DNA from: Lethocerus indicus
Lineage: Eukaryota; Arthropoda; Insecta; Hemiptera; Belostomatidae
Assembly (NCBI GenBank): GCA_019843655.1
Contig: JACDQD010000003.1
Location: 30,492,224-30,556,223 of the forward strand
DNA length: 64,000 bases
Direction: 5' to 3'
In this document: positions 1 through 13,050 of the stretch, in pieces
How positions within the stretch are numbered: position 1 is the first letter of the stretch
Layout of the letters: the number at the start of each line of letters is the position of its first letter
Program-made: the position numbers and the translations under genes
Notes under the pieces: generated by a model
What the model saw: only the letters and a program-made list of their open reading frames with translations
Database searches by the model: none
What the model was told of the DNA's origin: nothing

Positions 1-626
1 GTTAGATGCCAGATTGCGGTATTTTCTGGAGTTGAATCATGGAATCAGTGCTTTCGTCATTATTGTGCAAATCTGGATTTGCGTAATAATAAGTAATTGC
101 TCTACAACAAGAAAAAGTAATACTGCCAGAAGAGAGGCACTATGGGATACTACACAGTGACAGAGTTATTTGGAGAGTCAATTGGACATTGTCTAGTGTA
201 ATATTTTATTTTTTGTTTTGTGGTGTTGAACTGAAAATAGGAAATACTTTGAAAGAAATTATGACACCCGTAAGCAAATGTTGATCCCCTGTAACATGCC
301 AGTGACAATAATTAGTAACAATAATATCCAAACAGAATATAGCTTATTTGTTGAAGTATAACTTAATGAATATATTAATATAACTCATTTATTCACTCTC
401 TTTTCAATAATTGTATGTTATGTACAGAGTGACATTACAACAACAACAATGTTAGATTTAATTAACGCTTATATTCCCATGTTTTATTTTATTTTTTTGT
501 TAGTGTCATACTAAAATGGTACAAAAAATGGAAAGAATTAATTTCAAAGTTGTATATCCTAATACAACTATATTTATCAGATTACTAAGAGGAATGGTGT
601 GAAACTTAAGCTGAAATGAAGACTAC

Positions 627-3600
627 CTGTGGGCTCCGAGATGGACGCACGTGATTCCAAGATTGTATCTGGCCCTGATGAAACCTGGAGACAGTTGAAG
701 GGCATTTCTGTACGCGTCCACTGCCTCCTCTGACCTGCTCCCGTTGGCCAGTGTTGCACCCAGCCGATTCCACAACGGAGAATCCTAAAAATATATTTTC
801 AAGTTATTTGTTTAGTGGTATAGTTTGCGACGGTTCGGAATGTTTTGTTTTATTTAAAAAAAAAATAAAATTGAAACAAACTGTAATAGAGTTAACTGTA
901 GTTTCTTGATATTTCTGTACCTACATTATCTGTTTAAAAAAAATCACTGACTAAAGTAAAATACAGTTATTGATCTTCCACCGGCTGAATACACTCTAAT
1001 TGGAAGGGTTAAAAATGTCTACACATTCTTGCGACACGATCCCACACATTGCATCTTAAAGAGAGCTATCTCTTATGACAAACAAAGTTACATCAATCAT
1101 AAATCAGCATTTCTGCAAACCTCACAGCTTTAACATTATCATATAGAATATAAACGCGACCGTTTGGAGTGTGGAAATTGTATTAAATTGTGCAATCTTA
1201 TTATTTAATTTTATTATTATAATAATGTCTCACCTTCCTTAATCACCACCTAAATAACATGAACTGTCTGTGTCTGTTATGTTTAAATGGTCTAAATTCA
1301 AGAAGTTTTTCATTGAATGTACACAGTATATATTATAATATAAAAACAGGGTATGGGTTTAACATAGTTTCATATATCCTAGTAGTTGTGTTATTTTTAT
1401 AACATGTTTCCAAGACTCAGAGAAGTATACATTATTAAATAAAAGTATGCAGTTACATTATATGTAACTGTGTGCCTTTGTATAAAACAATATACTGGGA
1501 ACAAATGTCTGATATTTATTTGTTAAAATTGTGATGCTATAATGTTTAACCCCCACTATGAAACTTGCCCCCTTTTTTATAGTGCAATGAGGAGCAGTGT
1601 CTCACTATGCACTTTCATTCTTAATCTTGTTTCTTTCAGGAACACAAGGAGGTCTTATGTTGCCTTTAAGTCATTTTATAATAATGTGGTAACTGTTTTG
1701 TTTGTTACTTAGCTTCGTTGTTTATATATCTTGTTCCATTTGTTAATATATGTGCCCATAATTATGAAAGTGGTCTAAGTCAATTCAAACTTTAAATACA
1801 ACATTTTCATATGAAATTCACACAAAATTTCATATTCATAGTAAACTTCCATTAATCGAGACTGATAAAATTCTAAATTAAAATGTTGCATAATATAAAA
1901 ATATTTGTTCATTTATTCGAAAGCAATTCATTAAATATCTCGAAACCAGAAATATATGACTTAGACCACTTTCACAATTATGGGCACATATGTTCTACTG
2001 TACATGCTGTTTTGCAATGATGGCGTATGGGTTTTTTTTTAGCCTAATATTAAGTACAAATGTTGATTTACTCTTTTATATTCAAACTAGTGACCGATAG
2101 AAGGATATATATGAGAACTCACGTTAGGCCTGACTTGCAGTGCGGCCCTGAAACAATCAACTGCACGGTCGGTTTCAGAAGACAAATTGAACAGAACACC
2201 AAGACCCGACTGGACATCAGCATCGATGGTATCCATTGGGTTACGACGGGCAGCTTCCAAATATAAATACTTCACTTGTTCATGGAGCTCCCTGCGTATT
2301 GCGTATGTATAGAAAATATTTCATTAGTTGCAAATATAGAATTAAAAATTTAAATTTCTCACTATTTTTAGTTCAAACAGTTTACATAAATACAAACAGG
2401 TGCGATGAGCACACAATCCTGAATCCAGTCAGTCTCAGGCAACATTTTTCACAGTATGAGTTTTATTTCAAGTTTAAATTTCATTAAATTTAGAGAAAAG
2501 CGCTAGATCATAAAATAAAGAGAAATAGAAAGGACAAGCCCAAATCATGGGCTAATATTTCTCTCAAATACTTGTATTATATATTAAAAAAAATTTAAAA
2601 AAACTTTTATTATAACTGTGCAACATTGTCTATGGTCAATGCCTAGCCTATGTACTTAAAGGCTTAGCTTTCAAATATCTTAACCTTATTGTGAGAATAA
2701 GACATCCAGTGACAAAAACCGCTGCACAATATGGCACCTATCCAATGCCACCTTCTGAAGAAGGGACAGCACCAAATTGTTGTACATACATCCTCCATTT
2801 TTTCTGCAAGGGCCACATACACTTTAATATAATTGGAATATACTCGCTGAACATCCGGCGATTATTAATAACAGTATTAACAATATAGCGTAACAATAAA
2901 CATGATCAGTTTACCCACACAAAACCTAACCCTTATCAATCATTAATGATTTATTAATGGTTGGACACACCTGGTAGTAATGTTAAAAATTTAAAAAAAT
3001 ACTATTAAACTAAAAGAAAACCTTTTTCACACACGAAATTATTATTAACTGGAATTTTGTATTATAAAGTGCAATAAATTAAATTAAATTTGTTTTTAAA
3101 CTGCAGTTCACTTTTCATATATTTTTGGGACCATCACCAATTGTAATCAAAATATGATCTCAATTATTTCAAAAACTTTGCATCAGTTTTTTTTTAATGA
3201 ACTTTAAAAAGAAAAGTATATAACAATGCAGTATGTGAAACTGCTCTTGAGAAGTGATATAACAATTTATTTTTACTCTACTTGTTAACACACACAACAA
3301 ATATTTGTAAACTTATTTACCATCGACTACCACAGAAAATATAAATACAATACTTATAGGTTTACAAATAAAACATAAAACTAATAGAAAAGGAAAAATG
3401 GAAGGAAAAACCATCCAAAAGAGAAACTGCCATGTTAAAATGTTTTTGAAACAGTGTTATAATGAGTATTAATTGCAAAGAGAAACTATTAATCTGTCAG
3501 CATTAATAAAAATTAAATAATCCCAAATACAAAATTTTTCCTTTTTATAAATATTATCAACACAAAAAAAGTGAAAATCAGGACAGAAAAATATAAGTAT

Positions 3601-6600
3601 GTAGCACTTGCAGAAGAGCTAAAGCTTTAGTATTTACACAGATTAACTAGACAATAAAATAAATGAGGCCCTTTACCTTGTCATTATTGATATACCCAAA
3701 AGAGTATTATCGGCATCACTTTCGGAGGATGGAACCAAGTCTGAATATTTTGGATTGACACGTAACCATTCCTGCAAAATTAGAGATTGTATTAAAGAAA
3801 TTGGTAATTTCAATCAAACAGAAAAATTGTAAATTAAAATTTGCATTTCATTGACAAGTTAGTGGCCAACCACCAGGAATCAAATCCCCTACATAGACCC
3901 TCAAATAGAGCTGCTCTTACCAACCTCTCCAGTCTATAATCAAATTGCTCCTTATCCCCCGGACCTACTCTCAGTATATACTCAGAGCAGTACAGGTATT
4001 ATATTACCTCATCTCCACTTTTTCTGGAATCAGTCCTTAGAAAGAAACAAACCACCAAAATTAAGTCCATACGGGTGTTCTGTAATTATGATTCAAGAAC
4101 CTCTCACAGCCGATTCAATTCCTCTATTGACTATGAGCGGATTTTAAATAATAAACTCCAGAACACTCTACAAACCTCTGAAAATTATGTCGAAACAAGA
4201 CTTGTGCACAACTTATTGCGAGAGTTAAAAATTATTTAATACAAAAATTTAAGCCCAACAGCTCAGGAGTCGAGATATAAAATCTTTACAACTCTAAGAG
4301 CACAAACATACGGTACAACACCAACACTATTATTTAAAGATAATCTGAATATTTCGACTATTAGGAATTATCAACAAAATTTTCAATACACACGTTTTAA
4401 AACTGACTCTGAAATCTGAATAATAAAGAAGGCTGGTTTGTCAGAGTTCAAGAAGTCAAGTTATGAAAATTAAACTTGCAAATTTCAATGTCCATGGGTC
4501 GAAACAGTTGTGTACCCTCATAGTCCTAACAGATAACAGGGATAATATTAAAATAAATGTCTTTTTTTATTTTAAATATTACACAAGAATCTGATGGATG
4601 CCGCAACATACTTGACCACAGTGTCATCAAGTTTTCATTCTCTCAGTTTTATATTTTCTAATATTAAATTTCCTGTAATCCACAGTACTCTAGAAATGTT
4701 CAATCATATGGCAACAATCCATTGAATATTTTTTTATGTACACTTTTTGTCTTTTTTTTGGAATAACAGGATTAAAATTTATTACACCTGTAAACTTTAA
4801 TGATCTGCTTTAGCATTATAATGTAGGATTTCCGCTATCAAATACAATCAAGAGCAATGTATGGGGCATACAAACACACAGGGTGCAGATAGTAGTAATA
4901 ATTACAATAAGAACCAAACTCCCAACTATAAATTTAATGGTCTTAGGATGCCATGGCTTAACAGGCTTGGTGCAGGGAATAATTAGAAATAAAAACTGAA
5001 ACTATCTCACCTTGAGTGCTTTGCATGCTTGGATTTGATAATTTTCATTGGTGTAGCTCACTGCCAAGGCCATTAATGCAGTTTTATTTTTTGGATCTAT
5101 TTGCAAACATTTCCTTAGGGCAGCAATGGCTTGTGGATCCTGCAATAAATTTTAAACAAAATTTAGTTTTTGAACAAGATATTTAGTTTTGTTTCTTACA
5201 ACTTCAAAAATTAATTTCATCATAAATCAATAAGTAATATTAAGTGTGAAATAGATAATTCATATTTTTAAGTAATTAGTTTAATTAAAACTAAAATATT
5301 TCTACTGAATCATATAAAATTGTCTGTCAATTATAAAAGTTTAAATTTTGTGTGGTGGAAAGTTTGCAACTGAGAATCTTTCATAAACAGAGATGTATAC
5401 CATTTTTCTGTTAGTTTACCTGTTCATTTTCAGCCTGTGTAGTACCGAGAAGCTGCCAGGCAAGAGCATTTTCCGGCTCTTGATTGACTGCAGATTCAAA
5501 ACAGAGAACTGCACTTGGCAAATCGCCGGCTTCCAATCTTCGTCGGCCTTCTTCCAACGGATTTGGAACATCCCTCAACGGGTTTTCTTTAATGAAACTG
5601 TACTCCTGAAAATAATGCGCGACAACGTTAATAACAGGAACGTGTGTGCACAGATACAAACTTCTACGGTTTATAAAAAAATAAAGAGAAAAGAAAAATA
5701 TGGTGGAACAAATTCTGAGAAAATGAATCTTCAGTTATATTGCAGCAGTAAATAAAAGATTACCAATATTTTTTCTTAAGTGAGACCAGTATAAGTCGTA
5801 TTTATACTTTACCTTAGTAGTGATGTCAGCAAATTCGGATGCCCAAGAGCCAGAATCTGAATCTGTACCTGTCATATTTGACCACTGCTGCGACAGCTTA
5901 TTCCATAAATTATTATTAAATGATTCTTCGCTGATGTCTTCACCCACATCATCTAAGAACAAAAATGAAGAAATAATAGATTATAGAGGAACACTGTAAT
6001 ATAACTATTTTGTTCGGTATAAATATTGTGTCGGTACTGACCAGGTGTTATTTGACTATTGTGGGTACGACGTGCGTATTGGTTATACTCTTCAGACCAC
6101 TTCTCAGCATCTTCGTTATCTCCCAAAACCTTTCCACTTGCATCGATTGTCACCTCACCATCACCAATTTGTTTCATGAATTTCATAAACTGTGATCATA
6201 CAAGTGTGATTAAAAACAATTTAAAATCAATTTGAAAAAATATACAAATTGAAGATTTGTACATTTGCATTTGTAAAATAAAAATCTTATAAATCTTTAA
6301 AAATGATGCATATGAACATGTCAATATAACAGGAAATATATTTTCATTTTTCTTCCATTCTTTGTATAACGCAAGGAGGCTACTTATGTGCCTTTTATGT
6401 GTTCAGGGAGTGGTGGGTTACTTGCTCACTACCCATCTTTCATACTTAATCTTATTTATCCCAACGTTCATGAGCACAGTCGGATTCAAACCGACACCAC
6501 AGTGGTTCATATGGTGAGCCACCGAGAAAGTAAAATTATTCCTTGAAAATTAGTAGATTATGTCGGCCTGATATTAAAAAAAAATTATGAAAATGTTCTG

Positions 6601-9600
6601 GGTCATACTAAAGGAGCCAATAAATACCTATTTATTCCATTTCTATATCCATTATGAGAGGAACTAAAAGAAGAAAAAGGACCTGAAGACAACACAAGAC
6701 TTACCTTAGAATAAGTAAATCGGGGATCATCAGTTGACATGAGAATTTCATTGGCCACTTCCTTAAGGTCATTAGTTTCTTCTTTCGCTTCTTCTGTTAC
6801 ATAATCTTCAGAGGTTGAGAGATCGGCCAGTAGTGGTTCATCTCTGAGATTTAAAAAATCAAATTATTTTAAGGTATTTATCATATCATCATGAAAAGAG
6901 TGAGTATGTAAACTGCCATTATGAACCATCCTCTCAGCACAGTCACTGTAATATATTTATTCCTACATTTTGTCAAATGTACAAAACAGTAGCAGTGCAC
7001 TAAAAATATAGGTAGGATGCTTCACTGGCAGATGATATGTGTAAGTACTTGACTATATTATTGATTGAATGAACTGGTGATAACCAGAAGCTGATATATT
7101 TTAAATATATATGCAATTGCTACTTATAAAAATGAAAACATTACTACTTTTGAAATATTTGATTTGTAGTAGTTTTTAAGGACCAAATATTTTCTGTTAC
7201 AAATCAATAATTTCCAATAAAAAATTAACAACTCATCAATCATTCCCAACAGGTAAAAAAATAATAAAAAATCTACCACCTCTTCAAATTAGCTGAAATA
7301 AGAAGCATAAGATAAAACTTTTTTAAAATTAACTTAATTCAATATAACCGACCCATCATGAGTCATCACACTCAAAATACACATATGCACTAAAAACTTA
7401 CATACCAATTCTCAAGGTTAATTTTTTAAAGATTTTTAAAAAGTGCAAAATATTGTCCAGTAATGCAGTGCTAGGTTTATTAGTTTTTTTATGAAATTCT
7501 TAGTTTTGTTTGCTGAAGGTGTTAAAATGCTGTACAGTTAAAATGTGGAAAAGTCAATACAAAACTAACTTTTACATTGATTCACAATTTGAAATAGTAC
7601 CGACACAAATTAACCTGCTAAAAAATAAGGCAAAAAATGGAGATGAAAAAATCTGTGAAAGATAAAAAGAATTCAGAACTCAAATTATTTGTAAAGAAGT
7701 AAAGTAATGAAATGAAAAATTTGCATTACACTTTCATATTACTCAATTGTGTTTTAAAATTAACTCGAATGGGACCATTTCAAAAGAACTTCTTAGGAAT
7801 TCTTCTCACGCTCAAATGTAATAATTTAGAATGGTTGTCTACAATTTGGTTCATGACCTTGTCAGGCCAGTGGCCATGTCTCAAGGCCAGTTGACTGGCT
7901 GACTCTTGATCTTTTGTTCACATCCATGCCACAATCACAGAACACAGTAATCAACACAGATATCTATTTTTTTTTATGTCACATTTCCATATCCAACAAC
8001 CGGAAGTTACATTAGTTACACAATTTGAATAGTCACTTTTTATGAAACTGATGTTTCATGAAGCAAATCTATTTCATTCCATTCGTTCATAAATGTAATA
8101 TTATGTAATAAATGGCTGTCTTGAAATATTTATTGGATGTCTGTATTTTAAAAAATCAAAAGAAATTACAGTTTTGAAATAAACTTGAACTTTCATAAAT
8201 TCCTGGCTGATAAAAAAAATGTAGATTACAGAAATTGTGACACTGACTAATAAAAGAATCATATCATCAGTTAAAATATTTAATCTACAGTTTAATTTCC
8301 GTGATTTAACCATCAGAGAACATTGATAATATACTTTATTTTTCAACTTCTCGTATTTTTGGGTTGAAGCAATATACATGGCATATTTTTTAAGCAAATT
8401 AAAAAAAAGTTTCAAGTTACTGCAAATAGGTTATAAATTTGTTTTTGAATGGTATTTTGAATCAATAGAGATTAGATTTTAGTCATCCAATTAAAAAGAA
8501 GTAGTAAGGTATGATTACTCAGACAAAATGATTCATTTGAATTACTAATTACTATGTTAATTTGTGCTATTTTATTACTACTGCTTGCAAATAATGCAGT
8601 TTCACAATGTAAACGATGCATACATTTGTAGGAATACACACATAACCAAAAATAAATACTAGAAGGAAGGTCAATGAGTGTTTGCAAGCAATAATATTAC
8701 TCAAACAATTGTTTATATCTTTGTCATTGAACCTGAGCTATAGACAGGGTTCAACATTGTGGTACTAATATATTCAGGCACCAACACATGCCAATGAAAC
8801 CTTCCTCCCTATCAGCAATCTAAGCATGTGATGTACTCAAGCTTTATACATACTGTCCACTAACGAATTGACACTATATGCAATGAAAAAGTATACTTAC
8901 ACAGAAGAGTTGACTGTCGACTGCAGGTATTCTTGTGCCCATTTCGGACCAAAACCCAATTCGTAGACTTCATCGCTGTCGTTATTTCCCATCTGGTTTG
9001 GTTCCATTGCCCATATGCCGGTGTCATTCTGGTCCTAAATGCAATCAATTTAATCTGAGAAATGATAATTTACAAAAAAAAAAAACAACTACCAACATGA
9101 TAAAGTTTTGATTTAAGCAAACAGGAGGCTGACAAAATTGTGTAAAAAACAAACTCAAGACTTTGTTGTATCATTGAACCATCTACAGGCAGTCCTGACA
9201 ACTTTAAGGTGCAACAGGCCAACGTAATCACTTCACAATTGGTTGTTGACAACCACATTTGAGGTTACAATACACAGCGGATGCCCGTAATTTTTGCAGT
9301 TGTCCCTGATGTAAAATCACTCCAGTTGATAAGACTACTTCTGCTACCTACATGTTCATATTTAAAGAAGGAACTCGGATTTTTCTTTATAATTCAAGCA
9401 GTAACAAAACCTTTGTCACCGTAAAATAAGTAAGTTTTTTTTCTCTTTACCTCAATAATATTACAACTAACCAAATTATATTATATAAAGGCATTAAAAT
9501 ATCTTAAACCTTCTTATTTACATCTAATTAATATTCTATCATGGTATAACAAACATTTCTAAATTTGATTTGGAAGTAATAAAGATGTACTAATGTTGTA

Positions 9601-10923
9601 TAAATATCAAGAATGAAGAGATTGAAGTGACAAGTGAACAAATTTTCATCTTATGATGCCATGATATAAAATTAAGTAAAGGTATATATTGAATAGATAA
9701 TTGTCTCATGTACTTGAAATACTTTTCCGGCATCAATGTACTGCTGGGCCCAGAGTTGTGAGTCCTCCTCGGTGGGGGGCTGTGGAATGGGGACCACAGA
9801 TCTCATAGGGCTTCCGCGGCCCTCCAGCTCTCTCATCTCCGCCAGTAGACCGTCCATGCGAAACGGGTGCGCGCTCTGACCTATGTTCTCTTCCAAATAC
9901 TGTTGAACCATCTGCGAAACGCCAATGCAGACGAATGGGTGTAATTTAATGTGATTTTTTAAAAGCTCTTTTAGTTTATAATATGTCCCGGCATTTACTA
10001 CACTCCATACACAGTATATAACACCACCGTGCATGTACCAAGGCATTCATAAAATTATTGTGTTACCAAACATGTGGTGACACTAAGAAGAGATATCAAA
10101 CTGAATGAAAACTAAAAGAAAATCGACTTGCATATTAAGCCACATCCTTAAAACATATATTTATATGGGGCCATTAATGTACTTATCTTTTAATTGAATT
10201 TCTTTAGCTAATTCAACAAACTACACTTAAACTGCTAGCGAGTTCCCCCAAATTAAAAATTAATTTCCTGAAGTAAATACCACCAATAAAATTAATAGAA
10301 CCAAATATTTGTTTCATTGTTTAGTTTTAAAATGCAGCACACTTATCTGTTATTAAGCTTAGAGCTGTTAAATATAACCTATTAATCTGCTAATAATCCT
10401 TTGTCGATAGCTGTATGAAATCATTGTCTGAATTGTGCAATCATACTAATTGAAAGTACACAACAAGACATGGAGGACTATAAGTAGTTTAATTGTTACA
10501 TACGAAAAGATGAAGTGTATCAGTTTTTAATTGTATAGGCGAATGGAATGTGTTGAAAATATTTAACACATGTTGTGACATATTTATAAAATATTGTTAA
10601 AAATAACATTTTAAACAATACTTTAAACAAAAGCAAACTCACTTTGAAAACCAAACACGGGACCAAAGGCTGTCAGCATTTTGAGTTTTAATGCTGTTTT
10701 TTCTCTTTGATTTCTCAATAATATGCAATTAAAATGTGCACATAACTAGAACATGTGTGCTTACCTCATCTGCATTGGTCGTTTTGGTTATGGTGTCACT
10801 GGGTAAATAGGATGAATTGAATCCTTCTTCTTTGAGGCCATGATCTTGTACAAAATGTGAAGTGAGTCTCACCAACGAGTTTGTACCTCCGCAATCCCCT
10901 TCGACCAATTCTCTCAGAGCCAT
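627..10923 (-). CDS. PEX5: PEX5, peroxisomal targeting signal 1 receptor (11 exons, C-terminus off window)
   Basis: PEX5 is the cycling cytosolic receptor that binds the C-terminal PTS1 signal of peroxisomal matrix proteins and docks at the PEX13/PEX14 pore. Exons in coding order are 10923-10765, 9911-9714, 9034-8901, 6843-6705, 6189-6042, 5952-5813, 5605-5420, 5139-5011, 3771-3677, 2291-2123 and 784-627. All have AG/GT junctions and phases that join without a stop into about 552 residues. The start [13 protein letters not shown] matches the conserved PEX5 N-terminus and keeps Cys11, the export ubiquitination site in homologues. Pex14/Pex13-binding W-x3-[FY] motifs are WAQQY (about 107), WAQEY (151), WSEEY (241) and WASEF (296). 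TPR repeats start near 307 ([28 protein letters not shown]) and continue through [18 protein letters not shown] and [18 protein letters not shown]. The last visible exon ends in [13 protein letters not shown] at a donor, so roughly 60-90 C-terminal residues, including the last TPR part and helical bundle, lie left of base 1. The introns hold SINE-like and MITE sequence. Confidence 0.96.
1555..1640 (-). repeat. fragment sharing the tail of the 6.4-kb SINE-like element
   Basis: The segment around 1608-1645 (ACTTTCATTCTTAATCTTGTTT) resembles the tail of the tRNA-like element at 6350-6540, with similar text 5' of it. It looks like a 5'-truncated, diverged copy lying in an intron of PEX5. Confidence 0.35.
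1748..1991. mobile_element. MITE-like element with 35-bp terminal inverted repeats, in a PEX5 intron
   Basis: The arm 1748-1782 (ATATGTGCCCATAATT, ending GGTCTAAGTCA) is repeated in reverse complement at 1957-1991 with a single mismatch. The interior (about 174 bases) is AT-rich, non-coding and partly self-complementary. The size and structure fit a non-autonomous DNA transposon. The target-site duplication is unclear (possibly TA), so the superfamily cannot be named. Confidence 0.6.
3862..3940 (-). mobile_element. tRNA-derived SINE head (A and B boxes)
   Basis: On the minus strand, GGTTGGTAAGAGCAGC (RNA polymerase III A-box type) is followed at normal tRNA spacing by GGGGATTTGATTCCTGG (B-box type). 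There is no complete tRNA fold, so this reads as a diverged tRNA-derived SINE head inside a PEX5 intron. The boundaries are approximate. Confidence 0.55.
6350..6540 (-). mobile_element. tRNA-derived SINE-like element
   Basis: On the minus strand, CGGTGGCTCACCATATGAAC is followed by TCGGTTTGAATCCGAC, an A-box-like and B-box-like pair at tRNA spacing. A unique tail follows (AAGATTAAGTATGAAAG), part of which recurs near 1610-1640. This fits a SINE with a tRNA-like head. It sits in the PEX5 intron between exons 6705 and 6189. Confidence 0.5.
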
Positions 10924-12148
10924 TTTGGTGGTTACTTATTTTACCCGAAATTACTCAGAATCACAAATGGTTGGAGTTTTTTACGATGTAAAGGATCCTA
11001 CTCAAAAAAATATGTCAAATGAAATTGAACGTAACGTATCGACAGTACTTCGAGACAATAATTCGCTCCTAAAACTGGTCGGGTTTGAATTAAATGAGTA
11101 AGAGTAAAAGTGGAGGGAATAAAGTTGCACACTGCTTGTAGCCACACCCAACCTATATTTCTATTTTTCACGGTTATATCGGGATCTTAGCTCACGACGG
11201 TGAAATACCGACGGTGGTTACGCCCGATCAAAAATTGAGAACTTAAAGTTCGGAAAATAGTAAGGAAAGAATACTTTCAGAAGCCGAATTAAAATAAAAA
11301 TTTGCCGCGAGACACGTATGAGACACTGAATGAAATATTTAAGACGCTACAAAAATAAATAACGCATTCGAAACCGCAATAACAGATACAAAGAATGAGG
11401 CGAGACAAAAAATTACGAAATAGCACTCGGGACGTTAAATGCCTTTCATGAGATGGAATTCGAGCACGACTCGGAGTAGACAATTTTCATAAACAACGCG
11501 AAACGATTCTGTTCGGTAATAGGATATAAAAAACGAGCGGACGACAGCGGCAGAAAGTAGTGGTATCGAATAGTGTGAGTATGATGTAATATTAAACCCG
11601 CGCAGAGGAAAGTGACTGGCACGGGGGACGACGGTGAGAGTATTTAGTGGGAGGCGACGAGCATGGAAGAAGAAACGACGCTGGCGGGCGGAGATATCGG
11701 AAAAGCGACGAGAGTCAATTTCATGATGACGACCACAGGACACTCCTCGTCGGCCTGACTAATTTTTTGGAGGTTAGCGAAGTTGACATCCACGGATTGG
11801 GGGACAGTAGCCGCTCGCCCAAGAGGTAATAATGGCCCGGCCCCGACAACCAAATACTCTAAACTCTCTTTACTATAATTAGCCCAGATTAAAGCCCAGG
11901 GAAAATTCTGTAACGCGAAATTATGCGTCGGAAATTTAAGTAAATTATAAAGAGAAAGTAAACCGTATGGGGGAAAACATGTGTATAGTTGTATGACCAG
12001 TCGGGTGTTATATGCCAAAATTTGAGCGTACAGAAAATTCTGCATTAATGAATAGCATTCCAGAAAAGGTTAATAAATTTAATTTAGAAAGTAAATTTAT
12101 AAAGGAGAGAATTTATATAATTATACGCGGAAAATGTTAGAGATCTAG
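10924..12148. promoter_or_regulatory. divergent intergenic region between PEX5 and the THAP gene
   Basis: This 1.4 kb stretch separates the PEX5 start codon on the minus strand from the THAP gene on the plus strand, so it should hold both promoters. No clear TATA box was seen. A possible 5' UTR exon for the THAP gene ends at 11825 (AAGAG before GTAATA), with a matching acceptor TATTCCAG at 12309-12316 four bases before the THAP ATG. Within that exon is a 31-codon ORF (11663-11758, MEEETTLAGG start). A 133-codon open frame on the minus strand (12045-11644) has no family resemblance and is likely chance. The exon boundaries are inferred from splice-site appearance only. Confidence 0.4.
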
Positions 12149-12283
12149 ATGGCACTGGTGGCGAGAGACCAATCGAGTGTGTGTAACCTCCGAATTGTGG
12201 ACGTATACAATCAGCTGTCCGGCTACTACGTTGACTTGTTGTTGGCAAAACACCGACTAGTGCTAGTGGACGTCCGACTGTGA
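12149..12283 (+). other. possible upstream ORF (44 codons) before the THAP start
   Basis: An ATG at 12149 opens a 44-residue frame ending at TGA 12281-12283, 38 bases before the THAP ATG at 12321. It starts MALVARDQSS and contains YNQLSGYYVDLLLAKH. It would act as an uORF if transcription starts before 12149, but if the putative intron 11826-12316 is used it is spliced out. A CCAAT box lies inside it at about 12169. There is no homology evidence, so it may be chance. Confidence 0.25.
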
Positions 12284-12320
12284 TGTAAATTGGAGCCCGG
12301 CGTTTTTATATTCCAGCGGC

Positions 12321-13002
12321 ATGACTACGTGCTGTGTCTATGGCTGCGGCAACAATTCGAACAGGACGCGGGGTGTCAGGTATCTCCAGTTTCCCAAGAA
12401 CGAGGAACTCTGCAAGAAGTGGATTTTGGCCTGTCGCAGGAAGAAGAGAGTCTGCCTTAAGACCGGTCGGTCTTTATATTTATTACATTTATTACCTTGT
12501 CTGACGATTGTCTCTTATGTTACTCCACTCTTCTCTACCAACCATTGTAATACTATTTTTCTTCCTGCATCTACACTGCGCATTGTTTTTTCACCTTGTA
12601 CAAACCTGTTTCATACCTAATGAGTATCTGATTGCTATTATTTAGTCCTTATATGTGACACAGACCTGGTTTACATGCTGTCAGTTGTCCTACCCGAAAA
12701 AATATTTAAGGATGCTTCCATGACAACTATTTTTTCTTGTCATTCTCGCGATTTCCTGCCTCCATTCAGATATTCAGACCCAAGCTAAACTGATTTTGGC
12801 ACCTCGCCATAAAGATTTCATTGTAACATAACTTTACAAGACTGTGAGAAGCCAAAATTTGTCTGGCTTAGAATCAAAGCTAGCATCACCTTTAGGCCAT
12901 AGAACCATTGGAACAGAAATTTGCACAGTATGATGTTCCAAAGCCTCAAAAACCCCAATAAAAATATAACCATAAATTAATATTTTTCTATTATTTCTAT
13001 GC

Positions 13003-13050
<48 letters not shown>

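Noticed and set aside
1..626. last PEX5 exon within the window
   Set aside because: Both strands were read for the expected C-terminal sequence; nothing matches, so the exon must lie beyond base 1.
11644..12045. 133-codon minus-strand open frame between PEX5 and THAP
   Set aside because: No known domain, no splice support, overlaps the probable THAP 5' UTR.
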